DNA from: Armillaria gallica
Taxonomy: Eukaryota > Basidiomycota > Agaricomycetes > Agaricales > Physalacriaceae
Length of the DNA stretch: 64,000 bases
Direction of reading: 5' to 3'
Assembly (NCBI GenBank): GCA_037576215.1
Contig: JBANDB010000006.1
Location: 62,001-126,000 of the forward strand
The translations under genes and the position numbers were made by a program. Shown in pieces: positions 36,154 through 47,865 of the stretch (its first letter is position 1; every line of letters starts with the position of its first letter). Below the pieces are notes generated by a model. It was not told the origin of the DNA, searched no databases, and was given only the letters and a program-made list of their open reading frames with translations.

Positions 36154-36729
36154 AGCGTACGAAATCACGTCTACGTCTAGTTCATTTATATCCAGCCCTA
36201 GGCATACAAAACATCACAAGACCGGCTGAGAGGTGTTCAGGCTGATATCGATGGATGCAGACACCTCAGCAGATCCCGCGTGATGCTTTACAGGGAAGAA
36301 GGATCTCGCGACAGCCGGAGGCGATACACAGAAGAACTCCAAACCGGACCGCGGAAGTTGGAACCATCGAAAAGCTGCGAGATAAGATCCGCCACTAGAA
36401 AGGAACTGAAGAGCCGCCCATGCCTGACCCTATTCTTTCTAGTGCTCCAGCTGATTGTTGCTTGAATTGTTCCCCTCGGGACGCCCCGAGGCAAATGAAC
36501 TCGAATTGCGGATATCGAAACCTAATGCCTGAGAGAAACACAAATCAGATCATTTTGTGTTCCCCAAAAGCTGTATGAGGAATCGACGTGTTCGTAAACG
36601 GCCAGTTTTTGGTCGACTACTTCACGAGTCAGGGTCAGCAAGTTCAACAGTTGACTGTTCAATAACAAGACGCATCGGCTGACAAATCAGAAAATCCTAG
36701 GACTCTTTTGCAAATTACCATTCTCGCTA
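36154..36729. other. 5' flank of the MFS gene
   Basis: About 580 bp that should hold the MFS promoter. Bases about 36590-36690 recur in degraded form at about 43318-43405, next to a copy of part of the MFS coding region. No independent gene was seen. Confidence 0.45.
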
Positions 36730-37339
36730 TGGACTACTTCAGAGCGGTACGTAAGGGCAATAGCTCTCTGCCTGCTGTACTGTAATCATGTCTGGATAGG
36801 ACTCCATAAGAACTCCCTACAAAGATCGTAAACAGCATCATGACCAGTCCGGACTTTGATCATGGAGGAGCGAAGCATACGGCGTTTGCTGATAGCGACT
36901 TCAATATCAAAGCGGATCGACACGGTAGTCGAACAGTCCGGTATGTACTCGTTTCAAGTTGACGATCCAGAAGGGCACTCATTTTCTCAAATGGTCCTGA
37001 TGCAAAATATGCAGTTGTCGGCTATTGCTTGGGCCCCATATGTTATGGACACGCTAAATGGGTCGCTATTCTGTTCGTTTGCTGAAACCCCGAGTTATCT
37101 AAGGCGGTCCCTGATATCTTCTGCGCCTGTGGAGCTGTTGCACACCCTGCTTTTCTGCGGGAAAGCTATTTCATCGTGTACGTCTCCGAGTCTCCGAGCC
37201 CTGACCTACTACTAGTACTGTTATGATGTAGAGCTATACATCGAACCTTAGCAGAACCTCTTCTGTTATCTTGTTCCAAGGTGGACCATACCTTGCTCAC
37301 TGAGTCATAGATATGGCAGAGGACATCCTCAAGGAGAAG

Positions 37340-37992
37340 CAGGCTCCTTACCAGGAGTGGAGCACGAATTTGCTCTCCGTGGGGACATGTTTACCTATAT
37401 CAAAGGCGCGTAGCTTTCTCTTCCAGCGTAAGACAGGCTGACAGCCCTATAGGTACTGGAGAAATCGTAGTTACGGTTGCCCGATGACTACTGGAAAAAT
37501 TGAATTTGCTTGTCCGGATATTTCGGTCGCCCCTATCGATAGATCCCGAGGTGAGTTAAGCAGGAATGTCAAAAACTCTCGAATTTGGGGACAGATGGCA
37601 ACCATGGTCATAAGTTTGTCTTATTCTTGGCCGGGGCAGAATGGGGGTATGCTGTAGCCGCAGTAGCCTCGGGTTATTTCAAGGTACTATCACAGAAGTT
37701 TAGAATCTTCAGGCTGTTAACGGGTCTTCTGAAAAAGTTTGAAGGTAAGAAGAACACGTCCGTTCCACTTATACTCCCGCCAACTTACTCAGATCTACGA
37801 TCGGATTCCGAACCTCTGGTCCTCCTAGACCATGACGATTTCTTGCGTGAACTATTTAGAAAGGGAATCTCGAAAGAAGAGCGAAGACGGCAACCACCGC
37901 AGAGGCCAGTGCATTTTAACTGGCGGCAAACGGAGTCTTTGAAGATTTTGATTCAACGAGGCGTTTCTCGGGCCGACAGTAGAACAATATGA
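37340..37992 (+). CDS. Hypothetical protein, 3' exons only
   Basis: Three consistent exons can be read: one ending ...EFALRGDMFTYIKGA before a GTAGCT donor at about 37408, one from 37452 to 37550 (YWRNRSYGCPMTTGKIEFACP), and one from 37595 to 37992 (GNHGHKFVLFLAGAEWGY...RGVSRADSRTI). They are joined by GT-AG introns of about 44 bp. Weak upstream coding signals reach back to about 36730, but no reliable start could be fixed. The protein has no motif that I recognise. It may be a real fast-evolving gene or a relic in the accessory region. Confidence 0.35.
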
Positions 37993-39514
37993 AAAACTTT
38001 TCCCCTTATGGAACAATAGACTTAAGATATCTTCTCATTTTACAATGCGCAAAACAAGGACATGAAAACTGACGCTGAAATCAAAACCTTTAGGGTCCAG
38101 TTGTAGGCTATCAAATTTTTACTAGCCTCTGCAGTGAACCTATCGTCATTCCGACTTTCTTATCTTTAGTCGTGCCCTTGATCAAACCGCTGTCCACGGG
38201 TTCAAGCCAAATAAAAGAAGTCGTTTTGCTTGACGCGTCTTGTCCGTCGATTGGGTAGGAAAACGCCGCAATGCGCAGTATCCAGTAGTAGCCCGCCCGA
38301 ACACCGAAATACACATTGAGAGACCAGGATGTTCTGCGACGCAATTGGAGGAAGATGCAACGGGAGAAGGCGAGACAATTCGAACGACAAAAAGTGACGA
38401 AGAACCCCTTGCTAGTGGCTGGCAGCCTGAATGTTGATGGGTATTGCATGGGCATGGTAGATGCAGGTGGCTGCATCGCAGAAATCCTTATTGCATCGTC
38501 TTGATGTTTTGAGGTACGTGTACCTTCGGTTGTGCTAAAAAAGACTAATTCTGCTATCAGTGGGCCTCACGTAGAGATGAAGCAAGGAGCTACATTGAAC
38601 GGAACGGTGATGGAACGTGGTCGGCAGTCAAGAGATTCGAAAACTTGAGGAAGGTCTCGATATAGACATGAACACCGTGACCAGGACCCCGAAAACTACG
38701 GCACCTGATGCCGGTAGCCTTCTGAGTCCTCACTCTTCCTTAACTTGAGTGGTCGCTGGCAACGCTCCTCTTTCTTATTATCTTTTTTCAGTACCCAGCC
38801 ATCGGAAAGCAGAGAAAAAGGGAAGCAAAGGACACCGATTTTGTGCGAGCTGCAGCTCGTTCATGATTGAGTCCTGAACGCTTCCTGGCTCAGTTCTATG
38901 TGCGTGCCTTTGACCACTCTCAGTGGAGTAACATTTCCGAGGGGAGGCCCGTTGGAAGGCATAGCTAATAAATGTTTCGGCGCAAAGGAGATATATCACT
39001 GTCATCCATAGTGCCATCGATGCCGCATTACAATGTCGGTGAGAATTTTTCGCAACAACAAATTTACCAGACCTGCGAAAGGTAAGGAGGAATCCTGATG
39101 ACGGGAGAATTTTTTTTTTTGGCATATGAATGCACGTGTTGAACAAGGGAAGAGATAAGTAGCTGGTGTGTGGTATGGTGCGTGTACCGGCACAAGCTTG
39201 TTGAACGTAACGTAACGGTCGTATGGCATGGTGAGTCAGAATTTATTCGCAGAGGCGGTGTCAAAACGTCGGTATCTCTTCCGAACAGCCGAACAGGTGG
39301 TAGGTCAGTAGATAATTATAGCAGCGAATCCCGGTCACCACGAATCGAATTCGAAGCATGCTACTTAATGTCGTCCAATGCCGTACTAACCGCTGATTCT
39401 ATCCTTGAGCTTAGCTGCCGCTGACCGGAGTACCTTCTTTCTCTCACGTAACTTCTTCATACATATATACAAGTTCTGCTTCATCAAGACCGGTAAGATA
39501 ACCCCAGACACGAC
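37993..39514. other. Intergenic region without an assignable gene
   Basis: About 1.5 kb. Minus-strand frame 38111-38476 and plus-strand frame 38316-38504 overlap each other and show no family signature. Short homopolymer runs (such as a T run at about 39110) are the only visible structure. Confidence 0.4.
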
Positions 39515-40929
39515 ATGCAGCCCGTCCCCGCAGGTTATCCCATAGAAAAGCTGTACGTTATCACCGTGGAATCGAGGAGTAGTAGTATGTACTAAATCGT
39601 CTCGTCCAAGGTCTGGTCCTCTGGTAAGTTAACAGATGCGTTTAGTCTATTCAGTCCCTAACACAATTTTTAGATCGTTGCCTATCTCTTGCACTGGGGA
39701 CTCTTCGGGACTCTTACCGTGCAGTTCTGTGAGTTGCTCATTCTCCAGTAGATTGTTTCTGATCCATTATCGTAAGATCTGTACTATCTAGCATTTCCGA
39801 ACGACAAAAGATTCACAAAATATCTCGTCTATGGCATCTACGTTATTGAATTTGTGCAGACGATGCTCATTACACACGAGGCCTTCACAGAGTTTGGGTA
39901 TGGCTTCGGGAATATGGAAACCCTGACTGGAATGTATTATAATTGGCTCACTGTTCCCGTCATGAGCGCTGTAGGTGCGTGCAGCATCTTCTGTTCGTTT
40001 TCCGTTACTTATAACGGCAACAGTTGCTTTTGTCGGACAGGTCTTTTATGCATACCGAATCCACGTATTATCAAAGTCACGAGCCGTCCCTATATTCATC
40101 ACCTGTGTTCGTTGCCATTATCTTTCTATGACAGTCTAACTCATCTATTTACAGGTGTCCTTGAGCAGCTCTGTGGCAGCTGTAGTCACAGGTGTCTACT
40201 GTTACCAAGCAGGCGACGTTACTAAACTCAGCACTGACTGGGAGACGTCCATCGCCATCGGGGTGTGTAACTGACTACTAGGCGTCCTAAAAGTTGATCA
40301 TGCTGATTCATATGTAGTTTTGGTGCGGGGGCTCCGCCTTGTGCGATATCATCATCGCTGTTTGTATGGCTTTCTACGTGAGCTCTGTCTCTCTTTTTCG
40401 TAATTATCTTCACCGATTTATACTATTTTTCAGCTTACGCGCTACGATACTGGCTTCCGTCGCACCCGAATGCTGGTCACAAAGCTAATTCGTCTCACTA
40501 TTGAAACGGGATCTGTGACAGGTATTTACTCCTCACTCTTTACCCTTGCCACGAGACTAACTATCCCTGTTTTTAGCTGCCGTCGCTCTGCTCAATCTTA
40601 TCCTCTTTTTCGCATTCCCTCATCAGACTTTCTACGTAACAGCAGCCCTCATCATTCCCAAGCTGTATGCCAATACCGTTTACATGGTGTTGAATTCGCG
40701 GATACAGATTATCGGTGGACGAGATGACTACAGGTCTTCTACCGATATGACCATCACAACCAGTGTCATACATCATCTACGGGATAGAAACTCCCAAGAC
40801 ACAGAGCGAAATATGGAGCAAGAATCGTCGGGACCAGTGGTCACGATAACTAAAGAGGTATTGAGCGATGGTTATGAAATGGGTCAAATGAATGTCAGTC
40901 GCAATGCGGTGGCGATGGGTATGAGCTAA
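39515..40929 (+). CDS. DUF6534 seven-helix membrane protein (third copy, divergent)
   Basis: About ten exons starting MQPVPAGYPIEKLSGPL and ending SRNAVAMGMS. Family landmarks in order: AYLLHWGLFGTLTVQFYLYYLAFPNDK, FVQTMLITHEAF, MYYNWLTVPVMSA, VFYAYRIHVLSKS, GVYCYQAG, FWCGGSALCDIIIAVCMAFYLTRYDTGFRRTRMLVTKLIRLTIETGSVTA, ALLNLILFF, PKLYANTVYMVLNSR. It contains the conserved (S)LCDIIIA and KLYANT..LNSR blocks. All introns read GT-AG, unlike the two tandem copies at 8-12 kb, and the intron positions differ, so it is a separate subfamily. The role is unknown. Confidence 0.8.
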
Positions 40930-42469
40930 TTTCCCTCATAGAACAAACCACGGGACCAAGACATCGGCTATACTGTGTAGCGGGCGCCTTCATCATAATC
41001 ATTGTCAGTCTTTCTGCGGATATCTGTACAAATTAATACCAGAGCTTCAGTATAATAGTATTTGTATATGCCACCAGGCACGTCTATAGTAATAAAACGA
41101 TGAAGCTACTTTATACTCTACACGTCGCTGAAGTTGACACCGTCGTGTATAAATAAATATGATGATGGTGATACACCCAATATCGTCCTGATCTTCTTCT
41201 GAATCTTGCGTTGCGCCCAATAATTGCGACAACACGAAGTCGGAAGGATTTGTAATGCGGCGGCCAGAGAAGAAGACTACCGTTTTAACAGCAAGGAACG
41301 GTTCGGGCTGGATCATGTACTGAAAACTAGGGGGTTTCTTCACACACAACCATCTATGTTCCACCCACAGGTTAAGACTAGGCAGTTTTATTTCTGTGCA
41401 GTAATATAGTTACTCAGAAGTTACTGTCCTTGGTATACTTGGACTTTTTCACCCCCCGAAAGCCTTATTCCAGTTACTCATACACGAATATCCATCGTGA
41501 TCTGTTCGCTCAAGGTCAGAGGACGCTTGGAAGAAAGCAAAAAAAATCGCTCGCCGAATCTCCGTTCTCTTTCACAGGTACACACACCCCTTCTCCATAT
41601 GGCCCCTTGGCCGGCCCTCGCCAAAAGTCCATATCTGCAGTTTCAAAATTGCTTCAGACTGCCGGAAGTAATGTTAATAGTGGACAGAGCATGAGTCCTG
41701 CGAGAGACCAGCTTACGGCGACGCAGATTATATGTCATACTGCCGTCCTCAGAGAGGAAATCGAGCGCGATAGGTGGACCCAGGATCCTACTGGTTATGC
41801 ACCTTCCGCCCTCTGCACTACGCTGCATAAATGACTGTAAAATCTATACCCACCTTCCAATTAGGCTGCACAGGTCTTGGAAGCAACGCAGACATCGTCT
41901 GCTGCGCATTACCATTCATCTGAGCGTAACATGGTGCTCAAAGGCCTTGCGACAGGTATCAACGAAATCAGTGGTGCCATTCAAATCGAACGTTGCTGCC
42001 GATCCATCAGCCACGCAAAGATAAGAAGAAATGCCAGACCTTGTGTGTCGCGACTCGGAGGGAAAGGTGTGGTCTGCCTCAGAATAAGACAACAGAAGAG
42101 GTTCTACGAAGGTTCGAGGTAAGATTCTCTTTCAGTGCCCACATGTTATCGTGATGAAATGGATGGGTCACAGAGGAGAGTGCTCACGCCATCGTACGGT
42201 GGTTCCGTTTCTAGATGAACTTTGAACACAGGTAACAGCTAGAATCGCGCGCAGTTATAAAAATTGATTTGATATCTAATTTGAATCGGCCTTGCGCCAA
42301 TTCTCTAGACCTTTGACGGGGCCGTGATCCAATGACAAGGTCAACTTGAGCCGCAAAGGATCAAGCTCGCCATTTTCCCCAGTATACTCGTTCAACAGCG
42401 CCCTTGAGAATTTCTAAGGGACTAAGTATACTAGTCACTTACATCGCCTATTGACCTGCTCGTGGCGTT
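40930..42469. other. Intergenic region without an assignable gene
   Basis: About 1.5 kb. Plus-strand frames near 41430-41834 and 41877-42122 might be adjacent exons of a small gene (Ser/Thr-rich then basic), but no family or convincing junction was found. Confidence 0.35.
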
Positions 42470-42965
42470 GTCGGAGTGGACCTCGCCATACGATGATGAA
42501 ACGGAGGGAGTCATAGACGAAGATACTAGATGATATAGCCAAATCTCAGAACTGTGCGGAGCCCGATGGAAAGGTTCGGCCGAAAAGTCGGCGTGTCGTT
42601 TATACGGAACTGTGGAAGATTCATATTACAGAACATTACATGTGTGCATCGTATTTGCTGATTTTGCCATGCCTTGTCTGTCGCTCTGGCTGCCCGCTGT
42701 AGGTCCGAGAACTCCGAAGTCTCTTTTCGGTATCCTTCTGTCGTAATGAGTTTTTAAAACGTCATCTAGGTCCCCAAGAACGCCCGCGAATCGTTTAATC
42801 TTCGTCGAGCGCAGAGATCTGTTGAAACTTCTTGGAAGCCAGAACAACTGAGCCACACTAGCACCCTTCGGAGGGGTCTCGTGCTTCCAGAACTGTATGG
42901 TCAACACAAGATTCATGGAAAATGGCCTAGAGGATCTGTTTGGTCGGCATTATGATTCTTTCTGC
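42470..42965. repeat. Dispersed repeat, copy 1
   Basis: About 500 bp closely similar to 49725-50290 in the same orientation. Shared landmarks include 'gtggacctcgcc' at the left, 'ggttcggccgaaa' in the middle, and 'gtctcgtgcttccagaactg' followed by 'atgattctttct' at the right. On the minus strand both copies read LQFWKHETPPKG-like peptides, so the repeat may come from a transposon coding end. No terminal repeats or target duplication were identified. Confidence 0.6.
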
Positions 42966-43009
42966 CAATTTTGCTGAGAAATGGTTGAGCCGTGGAGTCG
43001 TTACGGTAG

Positions 43010-43420
43010 CGTGGAGATGGCAGCCATAAGATGCACTACGAATTAGGTCAACAAACAATGCCTATCATGCGATGGGATGACTTCTTACAGTTCCTCCAAC
43101 GATTAGAGCCGCGATTTGTATCATATCACCAACACTAGAAAGAGATGACTTCAATCTGCGACGATGATAAACAGCGTACATGCTGGGAAAACCCATATCT
43201 TTACTACGTGATGTGTTGATGGACTCGAATTGGTAATATCGAAACCAATAACTCGAAGCCGATACCCAAGAGATACAAACTAAATTATCTTGTAACTTGC
43301 AGACATACGGAGAATCAACGTACTTGTGAATGGGCAACTTTTGGTCGAGAGTCAGGGTCAGTTGGCGGTTTGATAACAAGACGCGTCTGCTGACAAATCA
43401 TCAGGTCCTCGGATTTACTG
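43010..43420 (-). pseudogene. Scrambled, truncated copy of the MFS transporter gene
   Basis: Bases about 43020-43205 are a degraded duplicate of 34090-34385 in the MFS gene; the minus strand reads VGDMIQIAALIVGG where the parent has VGDMVQIAALIVGG. A stretch after it (about 43318-43405) matches the parent's 5' flank at about 36590-36690. More than 2 kb between these parent segments is missing. Stops and small indels show it is not functional. Confidence 0.65.
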
Positions 43421-43504
43421 TTACAGTCATCACTCCCTCGAAGTCGCCCATCGGCCCTACTCCTACCTCTGCTCCAGACACCATCCAACGGACGGACCTC
43501 CCTC

Positions 43505-45165
43505 TGAGCCTTTTTTGGCTCCGGCTGAGCCAATTCTCCGATGTTCTTCTCGCTCCTACCAACCCAGCGAAGCCGCCCAGGAATTACAGAGGTTCGCTGA
43601 CAGAGAAGCCGAGGCACGGACTCGTGTACATGATTGGGTCCAACATCCCTCATTGGCTGCGGCTGCAACTACCGAAGTCGACTCGTACATCCCAAAGTCC
43701 TATTCAGACGCTGTTCGCGCAGATGCCCCTCATTGGAGAGCTGCTATAGATGATGAATATAATACGCACCTCAAGAGGTATACCCAGCAGCACGGTATCG
43801 ACTGCACCGACGCTTGGGCAGCTGTAACAAAACTAGAATCCTTACGATGTCTACTGCCGTAACTGCTAAACTTGATCTTCAAGCTCTGACACAAGAAATC
43901 GATCTTGTATCGGCATATCTGAATAGTGAGACGAAGGAGGATATTGGTTGCATAATATTTACGGCACGATGATTGGTACAAAACCTATGACGACTTGGAC
44001 TATCGTTCATCCAAGGCGGATCGATATGTTAGGACTCTGAGCGAACCTGGCGGAAAATTTCACCCTGACAGATATCTATACAGGTCCGTCCTCCAGCGCT
44101 GACAAGGAAGTCTGAACTAGGAGAGAGACGTTGGAGGTAACAACAACTTCCTGAAAATGCGTATTGACCAGGATCCTGCCTCTGGTATCATAACGTTCTC
44201 CCAGCGCCCATACGCTGGGAGACTGATTTTGGGTTAACTGCTTTGCAGACCCGTTCGACCCTACTTCCTATCTGCTCGATAACACCCAGTGTCCTACCAA
44301 CCAGGAAGAATTGACGAGATGGCGACTATCCCGTACCGTTAGCTAATTGCTTGTGTCATGTGGGGACGATTCTGTCTTACGCCGTTAGCGTGCTTTCGCG
44401 CTTCCAGACCAACCCCGGGATGGCTCATTGGCGTGCCCTTCTGCTTGTTGCAGGATACATTAAAGGAAGATGGACTGGATTGGTTTTATTCAGTGACCGC
44501 TCTCTCGAACCTGTTGGATACATCTATGCTGACTACAGCGGCTGTCAAGATACTAAACGCTCAACTTCGGGCTACGTGTTAACTATGGCTGGTGGACCTG
44601 TCGAAGAGACAAGCTACGGTTGCACTATGCGCTGTCAAAGCCGACTAAATTTCCCTCACGCGTGCTCCCCAGCAGCTGATGTGAATGTCGTCTTGGCTGG
44701 AAGTAATTCACCTCCCACAGCCGCTCCCGGGGACATTTTACGGTGACAATCTGGGAGCGGCCAGCCTCACGTGTACTACGCGATCTCACCAGAAAGTCAA
44801 ACACATCGACATTCGCCACCGTTTTGTCTGGGAGTTCGTCGCCGATGATCACATCTAGGTGGAGTCTGTTCGCGGCAATACTAACCCTGTGGATCTCTTC
44901 ATGAAGCCTTTGCCCCGCCTTACCCATCGTTACTACCTTGCTGAGTTGGGGATTGGACGTACGGGGGAGTGTTGAAAGAGAATCACGCGTCATATGTCGC
45001 CATATCTTATCCTATTCACCTCATCAGTAAGTCACTCCTTTATTCCGATCCCTATAAATTCGCCCGTAGTTACCCAGATACCTCAGCCGTTTTGCCATCG
45101 TTGTACCAGACTGCGTATACGTACATATCCTCCTCGTAATATGAACGTCGAACGTTTGCTTGCTT
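43505..45165 (+). mobile_element. Ty1/Copia retrotransposon remnant (RT start, RNase H, PPT, LTR)
   Basis: Frames 43515-43860 and 43860-43955 read a linker before reverse transcriptase and then AKLDLQ...EIDLVSAYLNSE, the Copia RT region. The catalytic core of RT is missing. Frame 44351-44620 reads the Copia RNase H: SVLSRFQTNPGMAHW...GYIYADYSGCQDTKRSTSGYVLTMAGG. NLGAASLTCTTRSHQKVKHIDIRHRFV and NPVDLFMKPLP follow at 44745-44915. A purine tract (GGGGGAG, 44963-44969) precedes TGTTGAAAGAG, the start of an LTR of about 190 bp. Numerous stops and frameshifts show decay. Confidence 0.75.
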
Positions 45166-45184
45166 AGATACCCTGTGAAATCGA

Positions 45185-45345
45185 ATCAGGGTAAGCGGGG
45201 ACCTGGGGACACAGTGCGGGGATTATGTGGGACAGAGGGAATGGTCGCTGTATGTCTTCTATGATGAACATTGAATGGATGACTGAAACATTGCGACCGG
45301 AGAGAAATGAAGTGCTGGTCCAAACATACGTATGCAGCGGCTGAT
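45185..45345. repeat. Truncated copy of the fold-back element arm
   Basis: The stretch from GGGTAAGCGGGGACC to about 45345 is a diverged copy of the outer 160 bp of the arm found at 45878-46155 and, inverted, at 47508-47768. Shared words include 'gtgcgggg', 'ttgaatggat' and 'gttgcgac..gagagaaa'. It is cut off by the second Copia tail. Confidence 0.6.
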
Positions 45346-45366
45346 GAGTCATCTGTGAATCTCTAA

Positions 45367-45870
45367 TGCGTAACTCACGCAATGCTCACCAGCAGCCAAT
45401 GTGGATGTTGTCTTGGCTGGATGAAATTCACCTCCCACAGCCGCGCCCTGGCACCGTGTACGGCGACAATCTGGGAGCGGTCAGCCTCACGTCTACTACG
45501 CGATCTCACAAGAAAGTCAAACACATCCGCATTCGCCACCATTATATCAGTGAGCTCGTCGCCGATAGTCAAATTCAGGTGGAGTCTACTCGCAGTAATA
45601 CCAACCCTGCGGATGTCTTCACGAAATGTCCATCGTCGTGACCTTGCCTAGTTGGGGATTGGACGTGCGAATCTGGGGGAGTATTGAAAGAGAATCGCGC
45701 GTCATATGTCACCAAGTTCTTCTCATATCCTATCCTATTCACCACATCAGTAGTCACTCCTTTATTCCAATCCGTATGAATTCGCCCGAAGTTACCCAGA
45801 TACCTCAGTCACTGTGCCAGACAGAGTATACTTACATATCCTCCTCGTAATATGAACGACGAAGCGTTGG
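45367..45870 (+). mobile_element. Second copy of the Copia 3' tail and LTR
   Basis: The RNase H C-terminus (NLGAVSLTSTTRSHKKVKHIRIRHHYIS...NPADVFTKCP), the polypurine tract and an LTR (from about 45682, TATTGAAAGAG) repeat the 44650-45165 sequence with scattered substitutions. It continues directly into the fold-back arm, as the first copy does, so a unit of about 650-700 bp was duplicated in tandem. Confidence 0.65.
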
Positions 45871-45874
45871 CTCG

Positions 45875-47770
45875 AATTAAGTGGGGAATTGGGGACAATG
45901 CGGGGGTTATGTGAGATAGACGGAATGGTCGTTGCATATCTTCTAAGATGACTATTGAATGGATAATTGAAACGTTGCGACCGGAGAGAAACGAAGTGCT
46001 CAACCAAACAAACGTATGCATTGCGCTTAAGGTATTTTTATTTTTGAACAATGCACAAAACACTCACATGTTACTAACCTATACATGAACGTAGGCTCGA
46101 GCAATTCACTGTCGGGAGAAGTTACAAGTGCTCTGTCAGCGTTCTGTCAGTGACAGTTGGAAATACCTCCGAGAAAACTCGAATATCGTGAAGAGATTCA
46201 ATGTCGACTGAATACCTGACATCGAGAATCTCTTGGCCTTGAGAAAGAATCGAGCAGTTACGCCACCTACACAAGACTCCTGATGCAGTATTATACAGAG
46301 AATTCGAACGTGAGTCTCCCCATAGTACGACCGTGTAACAGACTGTCACGGCAAAAAGTTGGAAACCTCCCCCCCGAGAAATCTCGAATATAGTGAAGGG
46401 ATTCAATGTCGCCTGAACACCTGACATCGAGCATATCCTGGCAGGACCCCCGACTATGCCTACACAGGTCGGCACGCGGAGTTCGGACAAATTCGGCCTC
46501 TCCAGGCTTCAAGGTCGGCACCAAGTTCGGACAGATTCCTTGAGCTCGGATTGTAGGTCAAAATTTTAGTTCGGACAATAAAAGTGACGAAGACAATGTC
46601 GGAACGGAGTTCGGACAAAGTCGATGCAGTGTGCCAGGTCATTTTGAACAAGAGGGGCGCGGACGTAAAATAGCCGACGTGACCTACATTTTCGCGTTTA
46701 AGGACTGGCCCCACCCCCCCCCCCCCCCCCTCCTTCCATATAGGGTAGTAATATAGCTATATTTGGGACGCTTAGTCATAGTATTTGTTGGCGGCAACTT
46801 CTGGCTAGTTGCCGGGTACATGCCGGACCTCGCGGCAACTGATTCCAGCACCGTTCCAGTAACGCAAAAAGGCTGGAATGTGTATCAGAACATTCAAAGG
46901 GTCACATTTTGATCAATTTATTGACTCAATGCCTCATGAGGACGTATCAAACTGCTATATAAGGTAAGTCAGTTTCGTGTTTAAGGTCGGCACCCCTCCC
47001 CCCCCTCCCCCCCTACCCCCTTTGCCGGATTTTAGCCGTGCGCCCCTCTTTGATTTTGAAGACATAGTAGGCTATAGTAGGCAACAAAGTGAAGACTTTT
47101 GTTCCACTTTTGTCCTCTGAACAATGTAATGAAAGCGAGTTGGATGGTGTAGAACATTGATGAAGATCATTAGGCACGAAAAATAGTTTTTTTTTTTGCT
47201 GTTTTTCAAGGTCGGAACAGGAGTTCGGACAAATTTTGTCCCAAAGTCGATCTGAGCGGAAGTTCGGACAAATTTTCAAAAATGGGGAAATCAGCGTGCC
47301 GACCTCTGTAGGCATAGTCGGGGGTCCTATCCTGGCCTTGAGAAAGAATCCAGCGGTCCTACTATATATGGGGAGACCCACGTTTGAGTTCTCTATACGA
47401 TACTGCTTCAGAAGGTAGGTGGCGCAACCACTGTGTCGGGTATTCAGTCTGCATTGAATTTCTTGTTTGCTCGGGGGGTGTTAAATGTTCTCAAGGGGGC
47501 TGGGCCCAAGTATCACTGACAGAACACTTGTAACTTCTCCCGACAGTGAATTGCTCGAGCCTACATTCATGTGTGTAGGTTAGTAACATGAGAGTGTTTT
47601 GTGCATTGTTCAAAAATAAAAGTACCTTAAACGCAATGCATACGTTTGTTTGGTTAAGCACTTCGTTTCTCTCCAGTCGCAACGATTCAGTCATCCATTC
47701 AATAGTCATCTTAGAAGATCCCCTCTGTCCCCACTAACCCCCGCACGGTGTCCCCGGTTCCCCGGTTACC
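45875..47770. mobile_element. Fold-back (long inverted repeat) element interrupted by a MITE
   Basis: The left arm (45878 to about 46330) is repeated inverted at about 47342-47768. The two arms match over roughly 270 bp at the outside and, after a gap, over a further 110 bp (around 'gccacctac' to 'tctccccata'). Removing the nested MITE leaves an element of about 1 kb that is nearly all inverted repeat. No transposase frame is present, so it is non-autonomous. The right outer end reads GGGTAACCGGGGAACC on the minus strand, similar to GGGTAAGCGGGGACC at 45190. Confidence 0.7.
46443..47328. mobile_element. hAT-like MITE with 8-bp target duplication
   Basis: The element begins AGGACCCCCGACTATGCC and ends with its inverse, giving about 35-bp terminal inverted repeats with one mismatch. 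It is flanked on both sides by ATCCTGGC (46435-46442 and 47329-47336), an 8-bp duplication as made by hAT transposases. Inside, GTTCGG(A/-)CA-type motifs recur near both ends (46481, 46524, 46570, 46609, 47223, 47262), like subterminal transposase sites. A C-rich tract (46709-46731) is internal. No coding frame was found. Confidence 0.78.
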
Positions 47771-47865
47771 CTAATTTTGATTTCAGAGAATCCAGTTGTA
47801 TTTAAGCAACCAAACGTTCGACGTTCAAACTCACCCTCCAGTTTCACCCAAATCCCCAATCCAAC

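Noticed and set aside
41430..42122. Two-exon gene from the frames at 41430 and 41877
   Set aside because: No convincing donor/acceptor pair keeps a frame between them, and no family resemblance was seen, so it was left as unassigned.
46709..46731. C homopolymer run as a regulatory or structural element
   Set aside because: It lies inside the MITE and is most simply an unstable mononucleotide tract, prone to sequencing error.
47777..47865. N-terminal extension of the pore-forming protein
   Set aside because: It begins at a TTG and lies partly at the repeat edge. The ATG at 47866 plus a 52-bp intron gives a normal start.
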